The notes under the pieces were generated by a model. That model made no database searches and was not told the DNA's origin. It was given only the letters and a program-made list of their open reading frames with translations. A program made the position numbers and the translations under genes. This document shows positions 17,402 to 27,119 of a DNA stretch of 64,000 bases, piece by piece. Source of the stretch: Bacillus cereus G9842 (GTDB taxonomy: Bacteria; Bacillota; Bacilli; Bacillales; Bacillaceae_G); contig NC_011772.1 of NCBI RefSeq assembly GCF_000021305.1, forward strand, positions 4,741,001-4,805,000. The letters are read 5' to 3'. Numbering within the stretch: position 1 is the stretch's first letter; each line of letters opens with the position of its first letter.

Positions 17402-18424
17402 ATGAAGCTATTTTTACGTGATCATTTTGCATTTTTCCTACTGTACGTATTAAACTTCGGTATCATCTTCGTTCTTTATGATGCAGTAGATGGATTTCAA
17501 AACAATAAATTTTACTTCGTTGTTTTAAGTTTATACTTATTTATTTGTTTCCTCGCTTATCGTTACGTTCGCAATCGTAGAATGTACCATAGATTAAGTG
17601 AGCAACCAGAAAAAATGGAAGATGCGTTTATTGAAAGAGCGACTGCTCCGATGCCTCACGGTGTCAATGAACTCGTGCGTACGCAGTACCGCCTCTTCCA
17701 AAAAGAACTACAATCGTATGAAGTAAAACAACAAGAACATCAATTATTTATTAACCATTGGGTACATCAAATGAAGACACCTGTTTCTGTTATGCAGCTT
17801 ATGGTGCTAGAAATGGAAGACGAGCATTTAATTCCAAAGTTTAAAAAAGAATTAGAGCGTCTAAACCAAGGGCTTGATATGGCTTTATACATGGCTAGGT
17901 TAAATAACTTCCATGAAGATTTCCATGTCGAGACGATTTCATTAAAAGATACGGTAACAAAAAATATTAACGGATTAAAAGAACTATTCATTCGTAATGG
18001 TGTCTTCCCTGTTTTAGAAGTCCATTCTGATTTAAAAGTTGCTTCTGATGCGAAATGGCTAAAATTTATCATCTATCAGTTAATGACAAATGCTGTTCGT
18101 TACTCTGGTGAACGCGGAAAGAAAGTTTTCTTATCTGCTTATCGAAACGGAAAAGATATTATTTTAGAAGTTCGTGATGAAGGTGTTGGTATTCCGCAAG
18201 AAGATATTCGAAGAGTATTTGAACCGTTTTACACTGGGAAAAACGGTCGCGCATTCGGAGAATCTACTGGTATGGGACTTTATATTGTAAGTAAAATTTG
18301 TGATTATTTAGGTCACTCTGTCAAACTAGATTCTGAAGTTGGTAAAGGAACGACGATTAAAATCATCTTCCACAACGCTGCAAATAATCAAGCAGAACAT
18401 ACGGAGAAGGTGACCGAAGCATGA
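17402..18424 (+). CDS. BceS-type intramembrane-sensing histidine kinase
   Basis: The 340-residue kinase has two adjacent membrane helices (about 10-28 and 36-54) with only a few residues between them. It therefore has no extracellular sensor domain, the hallmark of BceS kinases, which read the state of a Bce transporter. The phospho-His is H122 in HWVHQMKTPVSV. ATP-binding motifs are MTNAVRYS, DEGVGIPQED and STGMGLYIVSK. It starts 2 bp after the regulator stop. A strong terminator follows, separating it from the permease array. Which of the Bce permeases it senses is unknown. Confidence 0.92.
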   Translation: MKLFLRDHFAFFLLYVLNFGIIFVLYDAVDGFQNNKFYFVVLSLYLFICFLAYRYVRNRRMYHRLSEQPEKMEDAFIERATAPMPHGVNELVRTQYRLFQKELQSYEVKQQEHQLFINHWVHQMKTPVSVMQLMVLEMEDEHLIPKFKKELERLNQGLDMALYMARLNNFHEDFHVETISLKDTVTKNINGLKELFIRNGVFPVLEVHSDLKVASDAKWLKFIIYQLMTNAVRYSGERGKKVFLSAYRNGKDIILEVRDEGVGIPQEDIRRVFEPFYTGKNGRAFGESTGMGLYIVSKICDYLGHSVKLDSEVGKGTTIKIIFHNAANNQAEHTEKVTEA

Positions 18425-18444
18425 TCGTAACATATGCAAGCAAA

Positions 18445-18475
18445 ATGTATGAGAACTCAATCTCATACATTTTTT
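18445..18475 (+). terminator. Terminator between BceRS and the permease array
   Basis: ATGTATGAGA and TCTCATACAT form a perfect 10-bp stem with a 6-nt loop and five T. It should isolate the two-component genes from the permease operon, or act as an attenuator with partial read-through. Confidence 0.85.
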
Positions 18476-18518
18476 GCAATACAACTACTTCTATATCTTC
18501 TAGCCGGAGGTATAATCT

Positions 18519-20498
18519 ATGACATTTTGGCAATTTGCATTTAAAAATGTAACGCGTAATTCAAGAGCTTATTTTGCTTACTTTGTAAGTAGTTCCTTTT
18601 CCATTGCTGTGTTCTTTTCATTTGCTGTTTATTTGTTTCATCCGAAATTACAAAATTTTAGCATGACCTCTGAAATTTCAGGATTAATGATATTTTCAGA
18701 AGTAGTAATTGTATTTTTCTCTTTCTTCTTTTTACTATATTCTATTGGTACTTTTTTTAAAGTTAGAAAAAAACAATTTGGTATTTTGACCATTTTAGGA
18801 ATATCGAGAAAACAATTACATCGTCTTGTTTTTATGGAGAATATGTTAATCGGGATTTTATCTATCTTTTTCGGCATGCAGTTTGGAGTTGTTTTTTCTC
18901 AATTTTTTTTATTAGTAACAGCCAAACTTACGCATGTTCCAGGAATATATTTATACGGTCCTACTAACGCGTTTATTCTAACAACCATTGTTTTCCTTAG
19001 TCTTTTTATCATTGTATCTGCATTCACACCAATGCTTATTCGTACAAAAAAAGCGGTACACCTTTTAAAAACAAATGGTGGAAAACAAAAAGAAAGAAAA
19101 CCCTCCATACTTGTTTCATTATTTGGTGCGATTTGTTTATTTGGTGGTTATGCGTTAGCTGGAAATCCTAAATATTTCGTATCAGTAAGCCCGCAAATCG
19201 GTGTTATATATATGGTTTCAAGTATTTTCGTTATCCCAATGCTTGTTACAATCGGAACATATTTCTTCTTTTCACAAATTAGTTTCTTACTGATTTATAT
19301 TTTAAAGAAAAGAAGGAAGTTTTATATGAAACGGATTAATATGCTTTGGATTTCGGATTTAGCGAGCCGTATTCGAACGAATATTAATATGCTTTTTATT
19401 GTAGCGATGCTATCTACGATCGCTTTCACAATGATTACGTTTCTATATGGATTCGGGAAATTTATTAAGCTAGAAGTTAATAGAACTTCTCCTTTTCCAA
19501 TTTCTTATTTTTCTTATGATGCGAACCCTTTTGTTACAGAGCATTTAAATTGGCTTGAGCAACAATTACAAAAAGAGCATTTCCCTTATCAAAAAATAGA
19601 AGCTGATATATATGAAACACCACTAAAAGAAGATAAAGATATAGCCATTTATAATGACGTATACGCAATTAAGCAAAGTGACTATAACAAACTTGCAGAT
19701 TCTTTACGAATGAAACAACTATTTATGGATGATAACGAAGCATATGTGCTAACAGGGACATCTTATATCACCATATTCAACGAATTTGAGCAAAGCTACA
19801 AAAGAGATTACATTACACTCTCTAGTACAAATACGAAATTACGAGTGAAAGGCTATGAGCATGTAAACGCAATCCCATCTGACTTTTCATATCAAACGAT
19901 AGTGTTGCCTGATATTATCGTAAATAACTTACCTAACACCGTAAAACATATATCAGCATACAATTACAAAATTCAAAACTGGGAACAGACATATGAAATT
20001 GCTGATAATTTTATAGAAAAGGTGCAAAAAGATCGAAATAAATCCCAGTATGAAGGACCTCTTATTCGATCCTTTGAATCAGCAGGATCGTTATACAAAA
20101 TAACATCTGGTAGTGCCGCATTCTTCTTAATCGGGACATTTTTAGGAGTTATCTTCTTCATTGGAGCTGGTAGCGTTCTTTACTTTAGAATGTATACGGA
20201 TTTGACGAACGAACAAGAGAAATATATAACGATTTCTAAAATCGGTGTAACAGATACAGAGATGAAACGATCTGCAACCATTCAACTTAGTATTTTATTT
20301 TTCATTCCGTACATTATGGCATCCATTCATACAATGTTCGCAACAAAAATGCTACAAGATGTAATTGGTTTATCTCTGTTCAAAGAAGTTTCAGCCGTTC
20401 TTATTATTTTTGGATTCGTTGAAATCGTATTTTTCTTATTTATTCGTTCACTTTATATGCAAAAATTATCACAGTACACGAGTGGACAAAATATTTAA
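18519..20498 (+). CDS. BceB-type permease, first of three tandem copies
   Basis: The 659-residue permease has the Bce topology, with helices near 18-40, 55-80, 104-135, 150-170, 196-215, 225-250 and 292-314. An extracellular domain (315-530) and three final helices follow. The start MTFWQFAFKNVTRN and the block RINMLWISDLASRIRTNINM are nearly identical in the next copy, while the extracellular domains diverge. CGGAGG lies upstream of the ATG. It opens an operon of two permeases, one ATPase and a third permease. Bce modules normally have one permease per ATPase, so this copy may share the ATPase or form mixed complexes. Confidence 0.9.
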   Translation: MTFWQFAFKNVTRNSRAYFAYFVSSSFSIAVFFSFAVYLFHPKLQNFSMTSEISGLMIFSEVVIVFFSFFFLLYSIGTFFKVRKKQFGILTILGISRKQLHRLVFMENMLIGILSIFFGMQFGVVFSQFFLLVTAKLTHVPGIYLYGPTNAFILTTIVFLSLFIIVSAFTPMLIRTKKAVHLLKTNGGKQKERKPSILVSLFGAICLFGGYALAGNPKYFVSVSPQIGVIYMVSSIFVIPMLVTIGTYFFFSQISFLLIYILKKRRKFYMKRINMLWISDLASRIRTNINMLFIVAMLSTIAFTMITFLYGFGKFIKLEVNRTSPFPISYFSYDANPFVTEHLNWLEQQLQKEHFPYQKIEADIYETPLKEDKDIAIYNDVYAIKQSDYNKLADSLRMKQLFMDDNEAYVLTGTSYITIFNEFEQSYKRDYITLSSTNTKLRVKGYEHVNAIPSDFSYQTIVLPDIIVNNLPNTVKHISAYNYKIQNWEQTYEIADNFIEKVQKDRNKSQYEGPLIRSFESAGSLYKITSGSAAFFLIGTFLGVIFFIGAGSVLYFRMYTDLTNEQEKYITISKIGVTDTEMKRSATIQLSILFFIPYIMASIHTMFATKMLQDVIGLSLFKEVSAVLIIFGFVEIVFFLFIRSLYMQKLSQYTSGQNI

Positions 20499-20507
20499 AA
20501 CAAACTT

Positions 20508-20540
20508 GATGAAAAGAGTATTTCTTATGCTCTTCTCATC
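20508..20540. repeat. Stem-loop between permease copies 1 and 2
   Basis: GATGAAAAGAG and CTCTTCTCATC pair with one mismatch around 11 nt. No T run follows, so it is more likely an mRNA processing or stability element than a terminator. Confidence 0.45.
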
Positions 20541-20565
20541 TTCACCCCATTAGGAGGCTAGGTGA

Positions 20566-22521
20566 ATGACATTTTGGCAGTTTGCATTTAAAAACGTGAC
20601 GCGGAACGCCAGAGCTTATTTCGCCTATTTTGTAAGCAGTGCGTTCTCCATCGCAATCTTTTTCTCATTTGCAGTTTATTTATTTCATCCTAAATTGCAT
20701 ATGACAGACGTGAATTATTCTCTGAACATATTAATGACAATTTCAGAAGTTGTCATTGTGTTCTTTTCATTTTTCTTTTTACTGTATTCAATCGGTACGT
20801 TTTTAAAAGTACGAAAAAAACAGTTCGGGATTTTAACAGTACTTGGCATATCTCAAAAACAATTAAAACGACTCATATTTATAGAAAATATGTTAATTGG
20901 TGCTCTTTCTATATTTTTTGGCATTCAACTTGGAGTCGTCTTTTCACAGTTCTTTTTATTAGTTACCGCCAAAATTACACACGTACCTGGTTTATATTTA
21001 TATCCGCCTACAAGTGCTATCGTTTTAACTATCATCATCTTTCTTGGGCTCTTCATTCTCGTATCATCTTTTACACCCATGCTCATTCGTACGAGAAAAG
21101 CCGTACGTCTTTTAAAAGAAGGAACAAAACAAAAAGAAAGAAAAGCATCCGTTCTCATCTCTCTATTTGGTGCGATGTGTTTAATATGTGGATATGCGTT
21201 AGCCGCAAATCCGCTGTATTTTATGTCGCTAGGTGACATCATTGGGCTTTTATATGCCATCTCTAGTATATTTGTCATCCCATCGCTTATTGCAGCTGGA
21301 ACATACTTTTTCTTTTCACAAATTAGTTTTTTACTTATTCGTATTTTAAAAATGCGAAGAACGTTTTATATGAAACGAATTAATATGCTTTGGATTTCTG
21401 ATTTAGCATCACGCATTCGTACGAATATTAATATGCTCTTTATTGTGGCGATGCTATCGACGCTCGCTTTTACAATGATTACATTCTTATATGGATTCGG
21501 GAAATTTACAAAGTTTGATGCGATTAGACAAAACCCTTTCCCGTTTACTTATTTATCACATACTGAAAATACATTAGCTGATGAACATTTAAACTGGTTA
21601 GAGCAGAAATTTAATGAAGAGCACTTTACTTATACAAAATTTAAAACAGATATATATGAAGTATCTTCAGCTGAAGATAACACACAGCTCTATTACGCAA
21701 TTAAACAAAGTGACTATAATGTACTTGCTAAGGCGTTAAATTGGGAAAAACTCACGGTGAATAAGAATGAATCTTATATCCTTATGAAAGACTTAGATGA
21801 TCAAGTTATTGGAACACTTCACAATAAAGACAAGAAAAATACTCTTACACTTACTCAAAACAATTTACAACTACAAGTGAAAGAATATAAAAGTTATAAC
21901 CCATTCCCAAACAGCTTAATATACCAAGTACTCATACTATCTGATGAAAATGTAGAAGCCTTATCCACCGTTTCCAAACAAATGAGTGTATATAACTTCA
22001 AGGTTACAGATTGGGAGAAAGCACATAATATCGGTTCAGCGTTTATAACAAAAATCGATAACGACAATGCAGCGATTCAAGCAGAGCATCCACCGTTCCA
22101 TGCAAGTGAAGCGAGCGATTCTCTATATAAAACAAAACTAAATGTCGCTTCGTTCTTCTTAATTGGTACTTTCCTAGGGGTTATTTTCTTTATCGGTGCT
22201 GGCAGTGTTCTTTACTTCCGAATGTATACAGATTTAACAAATGAGCAAGAAAAATATATAACGATTACGAAAATTGGCTTAACTGAGACTGAAATGAAAC
22301 GTTCAGCGACAATTCAGCTTGCGATTCTTTTCTTCGTGCCTTACATTATGTCATCGATCCATACGATGTTTGCGACAAAGATGCTACAAGAAATATTACA
22401 TCTCTCGTTTTTCGCTGAGATTACAGTCGTACTTATGATTTTTGGAACGGTTGAAATTCTATTTTTCCTTTTAATTCGTTCCTTCTATATGCAAAAATTA
22501 TCACAACACATTAAGTTTTAG
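20566..22521 (+). CDS. BceB-type permease, second tandem copy
   Basis: The 651-residue protein is a close paralogue of the preceding permease. It has the same N-terminus, the same helix blocks and the same FRMYTDLTNEQEKYITI segment after helix 8. The extracellular domain (about 315-525) is the least conserved part, which fits divergence in peptide recognition after tandem duplication. GGAGG lies 8-10 nt before the ATG. The ATPase gene follows 20 bp downstream. Both copies look intact, with no stops or frameshifts, so both are probably functional. Confidence 0.9.
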   Translation: MTFWQFAFKNVTRNARAYFAYFVSSAFSIAIFFSFAVYLFHPKLHMTDVNYSLNILMTISEVVIVFFSFFFLLYSIGTFLKVRKKQFGILTVLGISQKQLKRLIFIENMLIGALSIFFGIQLGVVFSQFFLLVTAKITHVPGLYLYPPTSAIVLTIIIFLGLFILVSSFTPMLIRTRKAVRLLKEGTKQKERKASVLISLFGAMCLICGYALAANPLYFMSLGDIIGLLYAISSIFVIPSLIAAGTYFFFSQISFLLIRILKMRRTFYMKRINMLWISDLASRIRTNINMLFIVAMLSTLAFTMITFLYGFGKFTKFDAIRQNPFPFTYLSHTENTLADEHLNWLEQKFNEEHFTYTKFKTDIYEVSSAEDNTQLYYAIKQSDYNVLAKALNWEKLTVNKNESYILMKDLDDQVIGTLHNKDKKNTLTLTQNNLQLQVKEYKSYNPFPNSLIYQVLILSDENVEALSTVSKQMSVYNFKVTDWEKAHNIGSAFITKIDNDNAAIQAEHPPFHASEASDSLYKTKLNVASFFLIGTFLGVIFFIGAGSVLYFRMYTDLTNEQEKYITITKIGLTETEMKRSATIQLAILFFVPYIMSSIHTMFATKMLQEILHLSFFAEITVVLMIFGTVEILFFLLIRSFYMQKLSQHIKF

Positions 22522-22541
22522 AGAATAGAAAGGTGATTATT

Positions 22542-23294
22542 ATGGAAGAAGTATTACACATAAAAAACGTCTCAAAAGTGTATGAGGGAAAAGTACCTCA
22601 TACCGCTTTAAAAAATATAAATTTACACGTAGATAAAGGTGAATTTGTTGCTATCATGGGGCCATCTGGTAGCGGTAAATCTACGTTTTTAAACGTTATT
22701 TCTACAATTGATTCCCCTACTTCTGGTGATGTCGTTATTAATGGAAAAAAACCGCACACATTTCGTAGAGAGAAGTTAGCCATTTTCCGCCGCCAAGAGT
22801 TAGGATTTGTTTTCCAAAATTTTAATCTACTAGATACACTAACAATCGGTGAAAATATCGTACTACCTTTAACATTAGATAATGTTCCATTAAAAGAAAT
22901 GGATGAAAAGCTTGATAACATTTCAAAAAAGCTTGGAATTGATCATATTTTGGACAAACGTATTTTTGAAGTTTCTGGAGGACAAGCACAGCGTACCGCA
23001 GTAGCACGTGCTGTTATCCATCATCCCTCACTTCTACTTGCTGATGAACCAACAGGGAACTTAGATTCAAAAGCAGCAATTGACGTAATGGAGCTATTTA
23101 CGAAATTAAATAAAGAAGAAGATGCAACGATTTTAATGGTTACGCACGATCCGTTTGCAGCAAGTTATTGTAACCGTGTCATTTTCATTAAAGATGGCGA
23201 GCTTTACAACGAACTACACCGCGGATTATATCGCGAGAAATTTTATCAAGAAATATTAGATGTTCTAGCGTTATTAGGAGGAAGACGTGGATGA
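22542..23294 (+). CDS. BceA-type ATPase serving the permease array
   Basis: The 250-residue ATPase has Walker A GPSGSGKST, FQNFNLLDTLTIGENI, signature VSGGQAQR, Walker B LLLADEPTGNLDSK and the Bce tail FIKDGELYNELHRG. ATG at 22542 is preferred over GTG 22533 because AAAGG lies 8 nt upstream. Its stop overlaps the third permease start by 4 bp. It is the only ATPase for three permeases. The signature GGQAQR differs from the GGQKQR of the ATPase at 10565. Confidence 0.92.
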   Translation: MEEVLHIKNVSKVYEGKVPHTALKNINLHVDKGEFVAIMGPSGSGKSTFLNVISTIDSPTSGDVVINGKKPHTFRREKLAIFRRQELGFVFQNFNLLDTLTIGENIVLPLTLDNVPLKEMDEKLDNISKKLGIDHILDKRIFEVSGGQAQRTAVARAVIHHPSLLLADEPTGNLDSKAAIDVMELFTKLNKEEDATILMVTHDPFAASYCNRVIFIKDGELYNELHRGLYREKFYQEILDVLALLGGRRG

Positions 23295-25264
23295 CATTTT
23301 GGCAATTCGCATTTAAAAATGTCTCGCGTAATTCGAAAGCATATTTCGCCTACTTTGTCAGTAGTGCCTTTTCTATCATGGTTTTCTTTTCATTTACTGT
23401 ATACGCGTATCACCCGCGGTTACAGAGTGTACAAAACTTTCAAGAACGTGATCCTCTAATGAACTTAGCTAGTACAGCACAGCTTGTGATTGTTATGTTC
23501 TCGTTCTTCTTTCTCTTATATTCAATTGGAACATTTTTAAATGTACGGAAGCAGCAATTCGGGATACTCACAATTCTCGGTATCTCACAGCGACAATTAA
23601 AAAGACTGTTATTTACTGAAAATATGATAATCGGGATATTGTCTATCTTTATCGGCATTCAAGGTGGCCTTGTATTTTCTAACTTTTTCTTATTAGTCAC
23701 TTCGAAATTAACAAGTGCTAAAGGTCTCTATTTATATTGGCCAACAGAAGCGATTATCGTGACAACCGTAACGTTTATCATTTTATTTTTAATCGTTTCT
23801 ACGTTTACACCAATGTTTATTCGTACTCGAAAAACAGCCCACCTTATTAAAGGGAACAAGAAAATACCAGCTGAAAAAAGACCATCTATACTCATCTCTT
23901 TATTTGCTTTAATTTGTTTAGGGCTATGCTATTATATCGCTGGTTATCCGCGAGGCTACGTAACGGAAAAAAATGTGCAAAATGGATCTGTCTTTTTTAT
24001 TATGTTATCTATTTTACCGCTCGTAGTAGTCGGGACATATTTATTCTTTTCACAAACATTTCTTCTTTTTATCTATATTTTAAAGAAGCGTAGAAAGTTT
24101 TATTTGAAACAAATAAATATGTTATGGATTTCGGACTTAGTTGCTCGTACCCGTAGTAATATTAACGTACTCTTTATCGTTTCTATGCTATCTGCACTTG
24201 CATTTACAATTATTATTGGGTTATTCGCCGCTAATAACAATACGAAGGCATCAGTACTAGAGCGATATCCCGTCCCCTTCACTTATACATCAGAAGGTGA
24301 CAATTCCCTTGAACAAAAGCATATTTCTACAATTGAAACGGAGCTTACAACTAGTAATTTTCAGTACAAAAAATATAAGTTTACAGTATTAAAAGATACA
24401 GCTTCCAAAGAAGATATTATGCTTATGAAGATGAGTGATTATAACGCAATTGCTAAACAATTGAAAAGACCGGAAATAACAATCGATTCTACAGAAGTTT
24501 ATATTATTTCTCGGCACTCACCAGAACTTCTCGATCTCGTATCTAATCCATTTGCAAAGCAAAATACGATTACACTCGGGTCTAATAAAAAAGAATTTCA
24601 TATTAAAGGGTTTATTAATAAGGGAATCGAACCATCCTTTGCATTCCCACATTTAGCTGTCGTACAAGATTATGTATTTGATAATATGATTCCTCATATT
24701 GAGACAACCGTAATCTATAACTACTTCGTAGAAAACTGGGAAAATGCAATAGTTCCAACCAAAAATATGTTACGTGTTATTAGTAGTGATGCACGTGAGT
24801 TCTACAAAAAGCATACAGAAGAGAACGCTCAAGTTCCTTTCTTCATACATACGGCTACGGATGAACTCATTTACGGTAAAGGAAATGCAGTTGCTCAATT
24901 CTTTATTTGGGCATTTCTTGGTTTTATCTTCTTTATCGGTGCGGCTAGTGTCTTATATTTCCGTATGTATAATGACTTAACAACTGAAAGACAAAAGTAT
25001 ATTACGATTACAAAACTTGGCTTAACTGAATTAGAAATGTTTCGCTCTGCAACCATTCAATTAGGAATTTTATTTTTTGTTCCTTACATCGTTGCTGGTG
25101 TTCACACGTTATTTGCGGTTAAGTTTTTACAAAGCATGTTTTCTTTCTCCTTACTAAAAGAGACATGTATCGTACTCACCTTTTTCGGGATTATCGAGAT
25201 CATTTTCTTCTTCTTAATCCGTTCTCTGTACATTAATAAATTATCACAGCATATAAAAATATGA
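23291..25264 (+). CDS. BceB-type permease, third tandem copy
   Basis: The 657-residue permease shares the MTFWQFAFKNVSRNSKAYFA start and WISDL core with the two upstream copies, but it is the most divergent. It has SDLVARTRSNINVLF in place of SDLASRIRTNINMLF, and a different extracellular domain. It is coupled to the ATPase by a 4-bp overlap, the arrangement of a standard BceAB pair. It may therefore be the ancestral partner and the upstream two the later additions. Intact throughout. A strong bidirectional terminator follows at once. Confidence 0.9.
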   Translation: MTFWQFAFKNVSRNSKAYFAYFVSSAFSIMVFFSFTVYAYHPRLQSVQNFQERDPLMNLASTAQLVIVMFSFFFLLYSIGTFLNVRKQQFGILTILGISQRQLKRLLFTENMIIGILSIFIGIQGGLVFSNFFLLVTSKLTSAKGLYLYWPTEAIIVTTVTFIILFLIVSTFTPMFIRTRKTAHLIKGNKKIPAEKRPSILISLFALICLGLCYYIAGYPRGYVTEKNVQNGSVFFIMLSILPLVVVGTYLFFSQTFLLFIYILKKRRKFYLKQINMLWISDLVARTRSNINVLFIVSMLSALAFTIIIGLFAANNNTKASVLERYPVPFTYTSEGDNSLEQKHISTIETELTTSNFQYKKYKFTVLKDTASKEDIMLMKMSDYNAIAKQLKRPEITIDSTEVYIISRHSPELLDLVSNPFAKQNTITLGSNKKEFHIKGFINKGIEPSFAFPHLAVVQDYVFDNMIPHIETTVIYNYFVENWENAIVPTKNMLRVISSDAREFYKKHTEENAQVPFFIHTATDELIYGKGNAVAQFFIWAFLGFIFFIGAASVLYFRMYNDLTTERQKYITITKLGLTELEMFRSATIQLGILFFVPYIVAGVHTLFAVKFLQSMFSFSLLKETCIVLTFFGIIEIIFFFLIRSLYINKLSQHIKI

Positions 25265-25266
25265 AT

Positions 25267-25301
25267 AAAATGGCCTTGTGCGTATTGCACAAGGCCATTT
25301 T
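25267..25301. terminator. Bidirectional terminator
   Basis: AAAATGGCCTTGTGC pairs perfectly over 15 bp with GCACAAGGCCATTTT around GTATT. It separates the convergent permease and YjcZ-like genes. Confidence 0.92.
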
Positions 25302-25314
25302 CAATAGTTTTTAA

Positions 25315-25506
25315 TTAGCAGCAATATCCACCATAGCCGCCAGCATAACCGCCGTAACCACCGTATCCACAAGAGCCGCCTCCGCCGAAGCAGCTAGCAC
25401 CGATGATAATTAATAAAATAAACAATACGATTAGAAGCGCAAAACCGCCTCCGCAACCATTTCTGCGGTTACAATCATCATGTCTGTGTTCACACTTTTC
25501 GCTCAT
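25315..25506 (-). CDS. YjcZ-family small membrane protein
   Basis: The 63-residue protein has a Cys/His-rich start (SEKCEHRHDDCNRRNGCGGG), one membrane helix (FALLIVLFILLIIIGAS) and a Gly/Tyr/Cys-rich tail of repeated GGYGGYAGG. The GFALLIVLFILLIIIGAS helix is the signature of the YjcZ/YtzI-like sporulation protein family, many of which sit in forespore membranes. The tail suggests cross-linking or metal binding. ATG follows AGGAGG. It stands alone, with terminators on both sides. Function unproven. Confidence 0.85.
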   Translation of the reverse strand: MSEKCEHRHDDCNRRNGCGGGFALLIVLFILLIIIGASCFGGGGSCGYGGYGGYAGGYGGYCC

Positions 25507-25651
25507 TACCCTATTCCTCCTTTAGTATCATTCATAACAAGTTCCTCTTGTTCTAAATGAGGGGATTCCATTTATATTATGTTTTTAGGGCGAATAGGAA
25601 GCTTGGCTTACCTAAAAACGGGCTTGTTTTAGCAATTGGGCTTAATCAAAA

Positions 25652-25677
25652 AAAAGATACCTATTCAGGTATCTTTT
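25652..25677 (-). terminator. Hairpin terminator of gntP
   Basis: AAAAGATACCT and AGGTATCTTTT form a perfect 11-bp stem with a 4-nt loop, overlapping the last bases of the gntP stop. Confidence 0.9.
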
Positions 25678-27001
25678 AAAGAAACATATTCAACAAAAGG
25701 GCAAAACCGAATGCAATAAATGACAACAATGTTTCCAGCACCGTCCACGTTTTAAATGTTTCCTTCACCGTTAATCCTAAATACTCTTTTACAAGCCAGA
25801 AGCCTGCATCATTTACGTGAGAAAACATTAATGAACCTGCACCGGTTGCAATAACGAGAAGCTCTAAATTCACACCAGACATGTGCTGAATAACCGGTGA
25901 AACAATTCCTGCTGCTGTCGTTAGTGCGACTGTCGCTGAACCTGTTGCAATTCGAATTAATCCAGCTACCATGAAAGCTAATACAATTGGTGATAACGAA
26001 ATATGTTCTGCCATTTGTGCAATAGCCGTTCCAACGCCGCTTTCAATTAATATTTGTTTAAATCCACCGCCTGCACCAATAATTAAGATAATGGAGCCGA
26101 CCGGTAATAAACTTTCATCCGTTAATTTTTTAATTATCTTTTTATTAATTCCTTGTCTTATTCCAAGTAAATAAAATGCAGCGAAACATGAAATAAGTAA
26201 AGCGATTACTGGACTCCCTATAAAAACAAAAAATTCAGTTAACTTTTCCGGTAATGAAATATATGGTGCAACTACTGATAAAATCATCAATACAACTGGT
26301 AATAAAATAATAAAGAATGATACTTTACGACTTGGCAAATCAGTTGATACTGTCGTAACTCGAACAAGCTCCGGTTCATTTTCCGGTATAACCCTCTTAT
26401 GTACCCACTTTGCAAATATTGGCCCTGCTATAATAGCCGTTGGTAACGCGATAAGTAATGAATATAAAAGTACCTTTCCTAAGTTCGCGTTATAAATACC
26501 GATTGCTGTCATGGCACCTGGATGTGGTGGTACTAGCCCATGTACGATAGATAATCCCGCAATAACAGGTAACGCAATTAATAATATATTTTGCTTCGTC
26601 GTTTTTCGAATGGAAATAACAAGTGGTAATAAAATGACGATCCCTACTTCAAAAAAGACAGGAATCCCTATAACAAACCCTGCAAATAACATAGCCCAAG
26701 GTAATTTTTTTACGCCGAAAAATCGAATAAAGAAATCTGCAACTTGCATGCCTGCCCCTGAATCAGACATCATTTTCCCTAATATAGTTCCAAGTGCCAA
26801 AATACCAACTAAATGTCCTAGTACACTACCAACACCAGTTTCATAGGCAGCCACTATTTTCGTTAAGTTCAGTCCAGACATAATAGCTAAAAACAAACTC
26901 GCAACTGTTAAACTAATAAATGCATGCCATTTCCACCATGATACCCCTAAAATAACAATTGTGATCGCAAGTAACGTGACGATTAATAAGTATATATCCA
27001 T
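25676..27001 (-). CDS. gntP: GntP-family gluconate/sugar-acid:H+ symporter
   Basis: The 441-residue transporter has about twelve helices and GntP-family signatures: VGSVLGHLVGILALGTILGKM, GIPVFFEVGIVILLPLV, VHGLVPPHPGAMTAIG and GSATVALTTAAGIVSP. The family imports gluconate, 2-keto-3-deoxygluconate and related sugar acids with protons. It is last in a locus for a sugar-acid-type catabolic route. A terminator after the regulator and a repeat-derived hairpin lie in the 114-bp gap upstream, so it may have its own promoter or depend on read-through. AAGGAG precedes the ATG. The substrate is inferred to be an amino-sugar acid from its neighbours. Confidence 0.88.
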   Translation of the reverse strand: MDIYLLIVTLLAITIVILGVSWWKWHAFISLTVASLFLAIMSGLNLTKIVAAYETGVGSVLGHLVGILALGTILGKMMSDSGAGMQVADFFIRFFGVKKLPWAMLFAGFVIGIPVFFEVGIVILLPLVISIRKTTKQNILLIALPVIAGLSIVHGLVPPHPGAMTAIGIYNANLGKVLLYSLLIALPTAIIAGPIFAKWVHKRVIPENEPELVRVTTVSTDLPSRKVSFFIILLPVVLMILSVVAPYISLPEKLTEFFVFIGSPVIALLISCFAAFYLLGIRQGINKKIIKKLTDESLLPVGSIILIIGAGGGFKQILIESGVGTAIAQMAEHISLSPIVLAFMVAGLIRIATGSATVALTTAAGIVSPVIQHMSGVNLELLVIATGAGSLMFSHVNDAGFWLVKEYLGLTVKETFKTWTVLETLLSFIAFGFALLLNMFL

Positions 27002-27020
27002 CTCTCATTCTCCTTACTTT

Positions 27021-27078
27021 TATCCCGATTGGTGTGGGCTAATAATTAGTGGGTGATGCCCTCCTCCACTAATTAAAG
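27021..27078 (-). repeat. Half copy of a bcr-like dispersed repeat
   Basis: Read on the minus strand this begins CTTTAATTAGTGGAGGAGGG and ends CACCAATCGGG, closely matching the first 57 bp of the element at 43956. It contains a 10-bp stem TAATTAGTGG/CCACTAATTA (27041-27050 with 27064-27073). It lies between the regulator gene and gntP. Confidence 0.55.
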
Positions 27079-27089
27079 TTTTACTTTAT

Positions 27090-27119
27090 AAAAAAAGAGG
27101 GAACATCCCCTCTTTTTAT
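27090..27119 (-). terminator. Terminator after the GntR-type regulator
   Basis: AAAAAGAGGG pairs with CCCTCTTTTT around a short loop, with a T run on the minus strand directly after the regulator stop at 27116. Confidence 0.85.
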
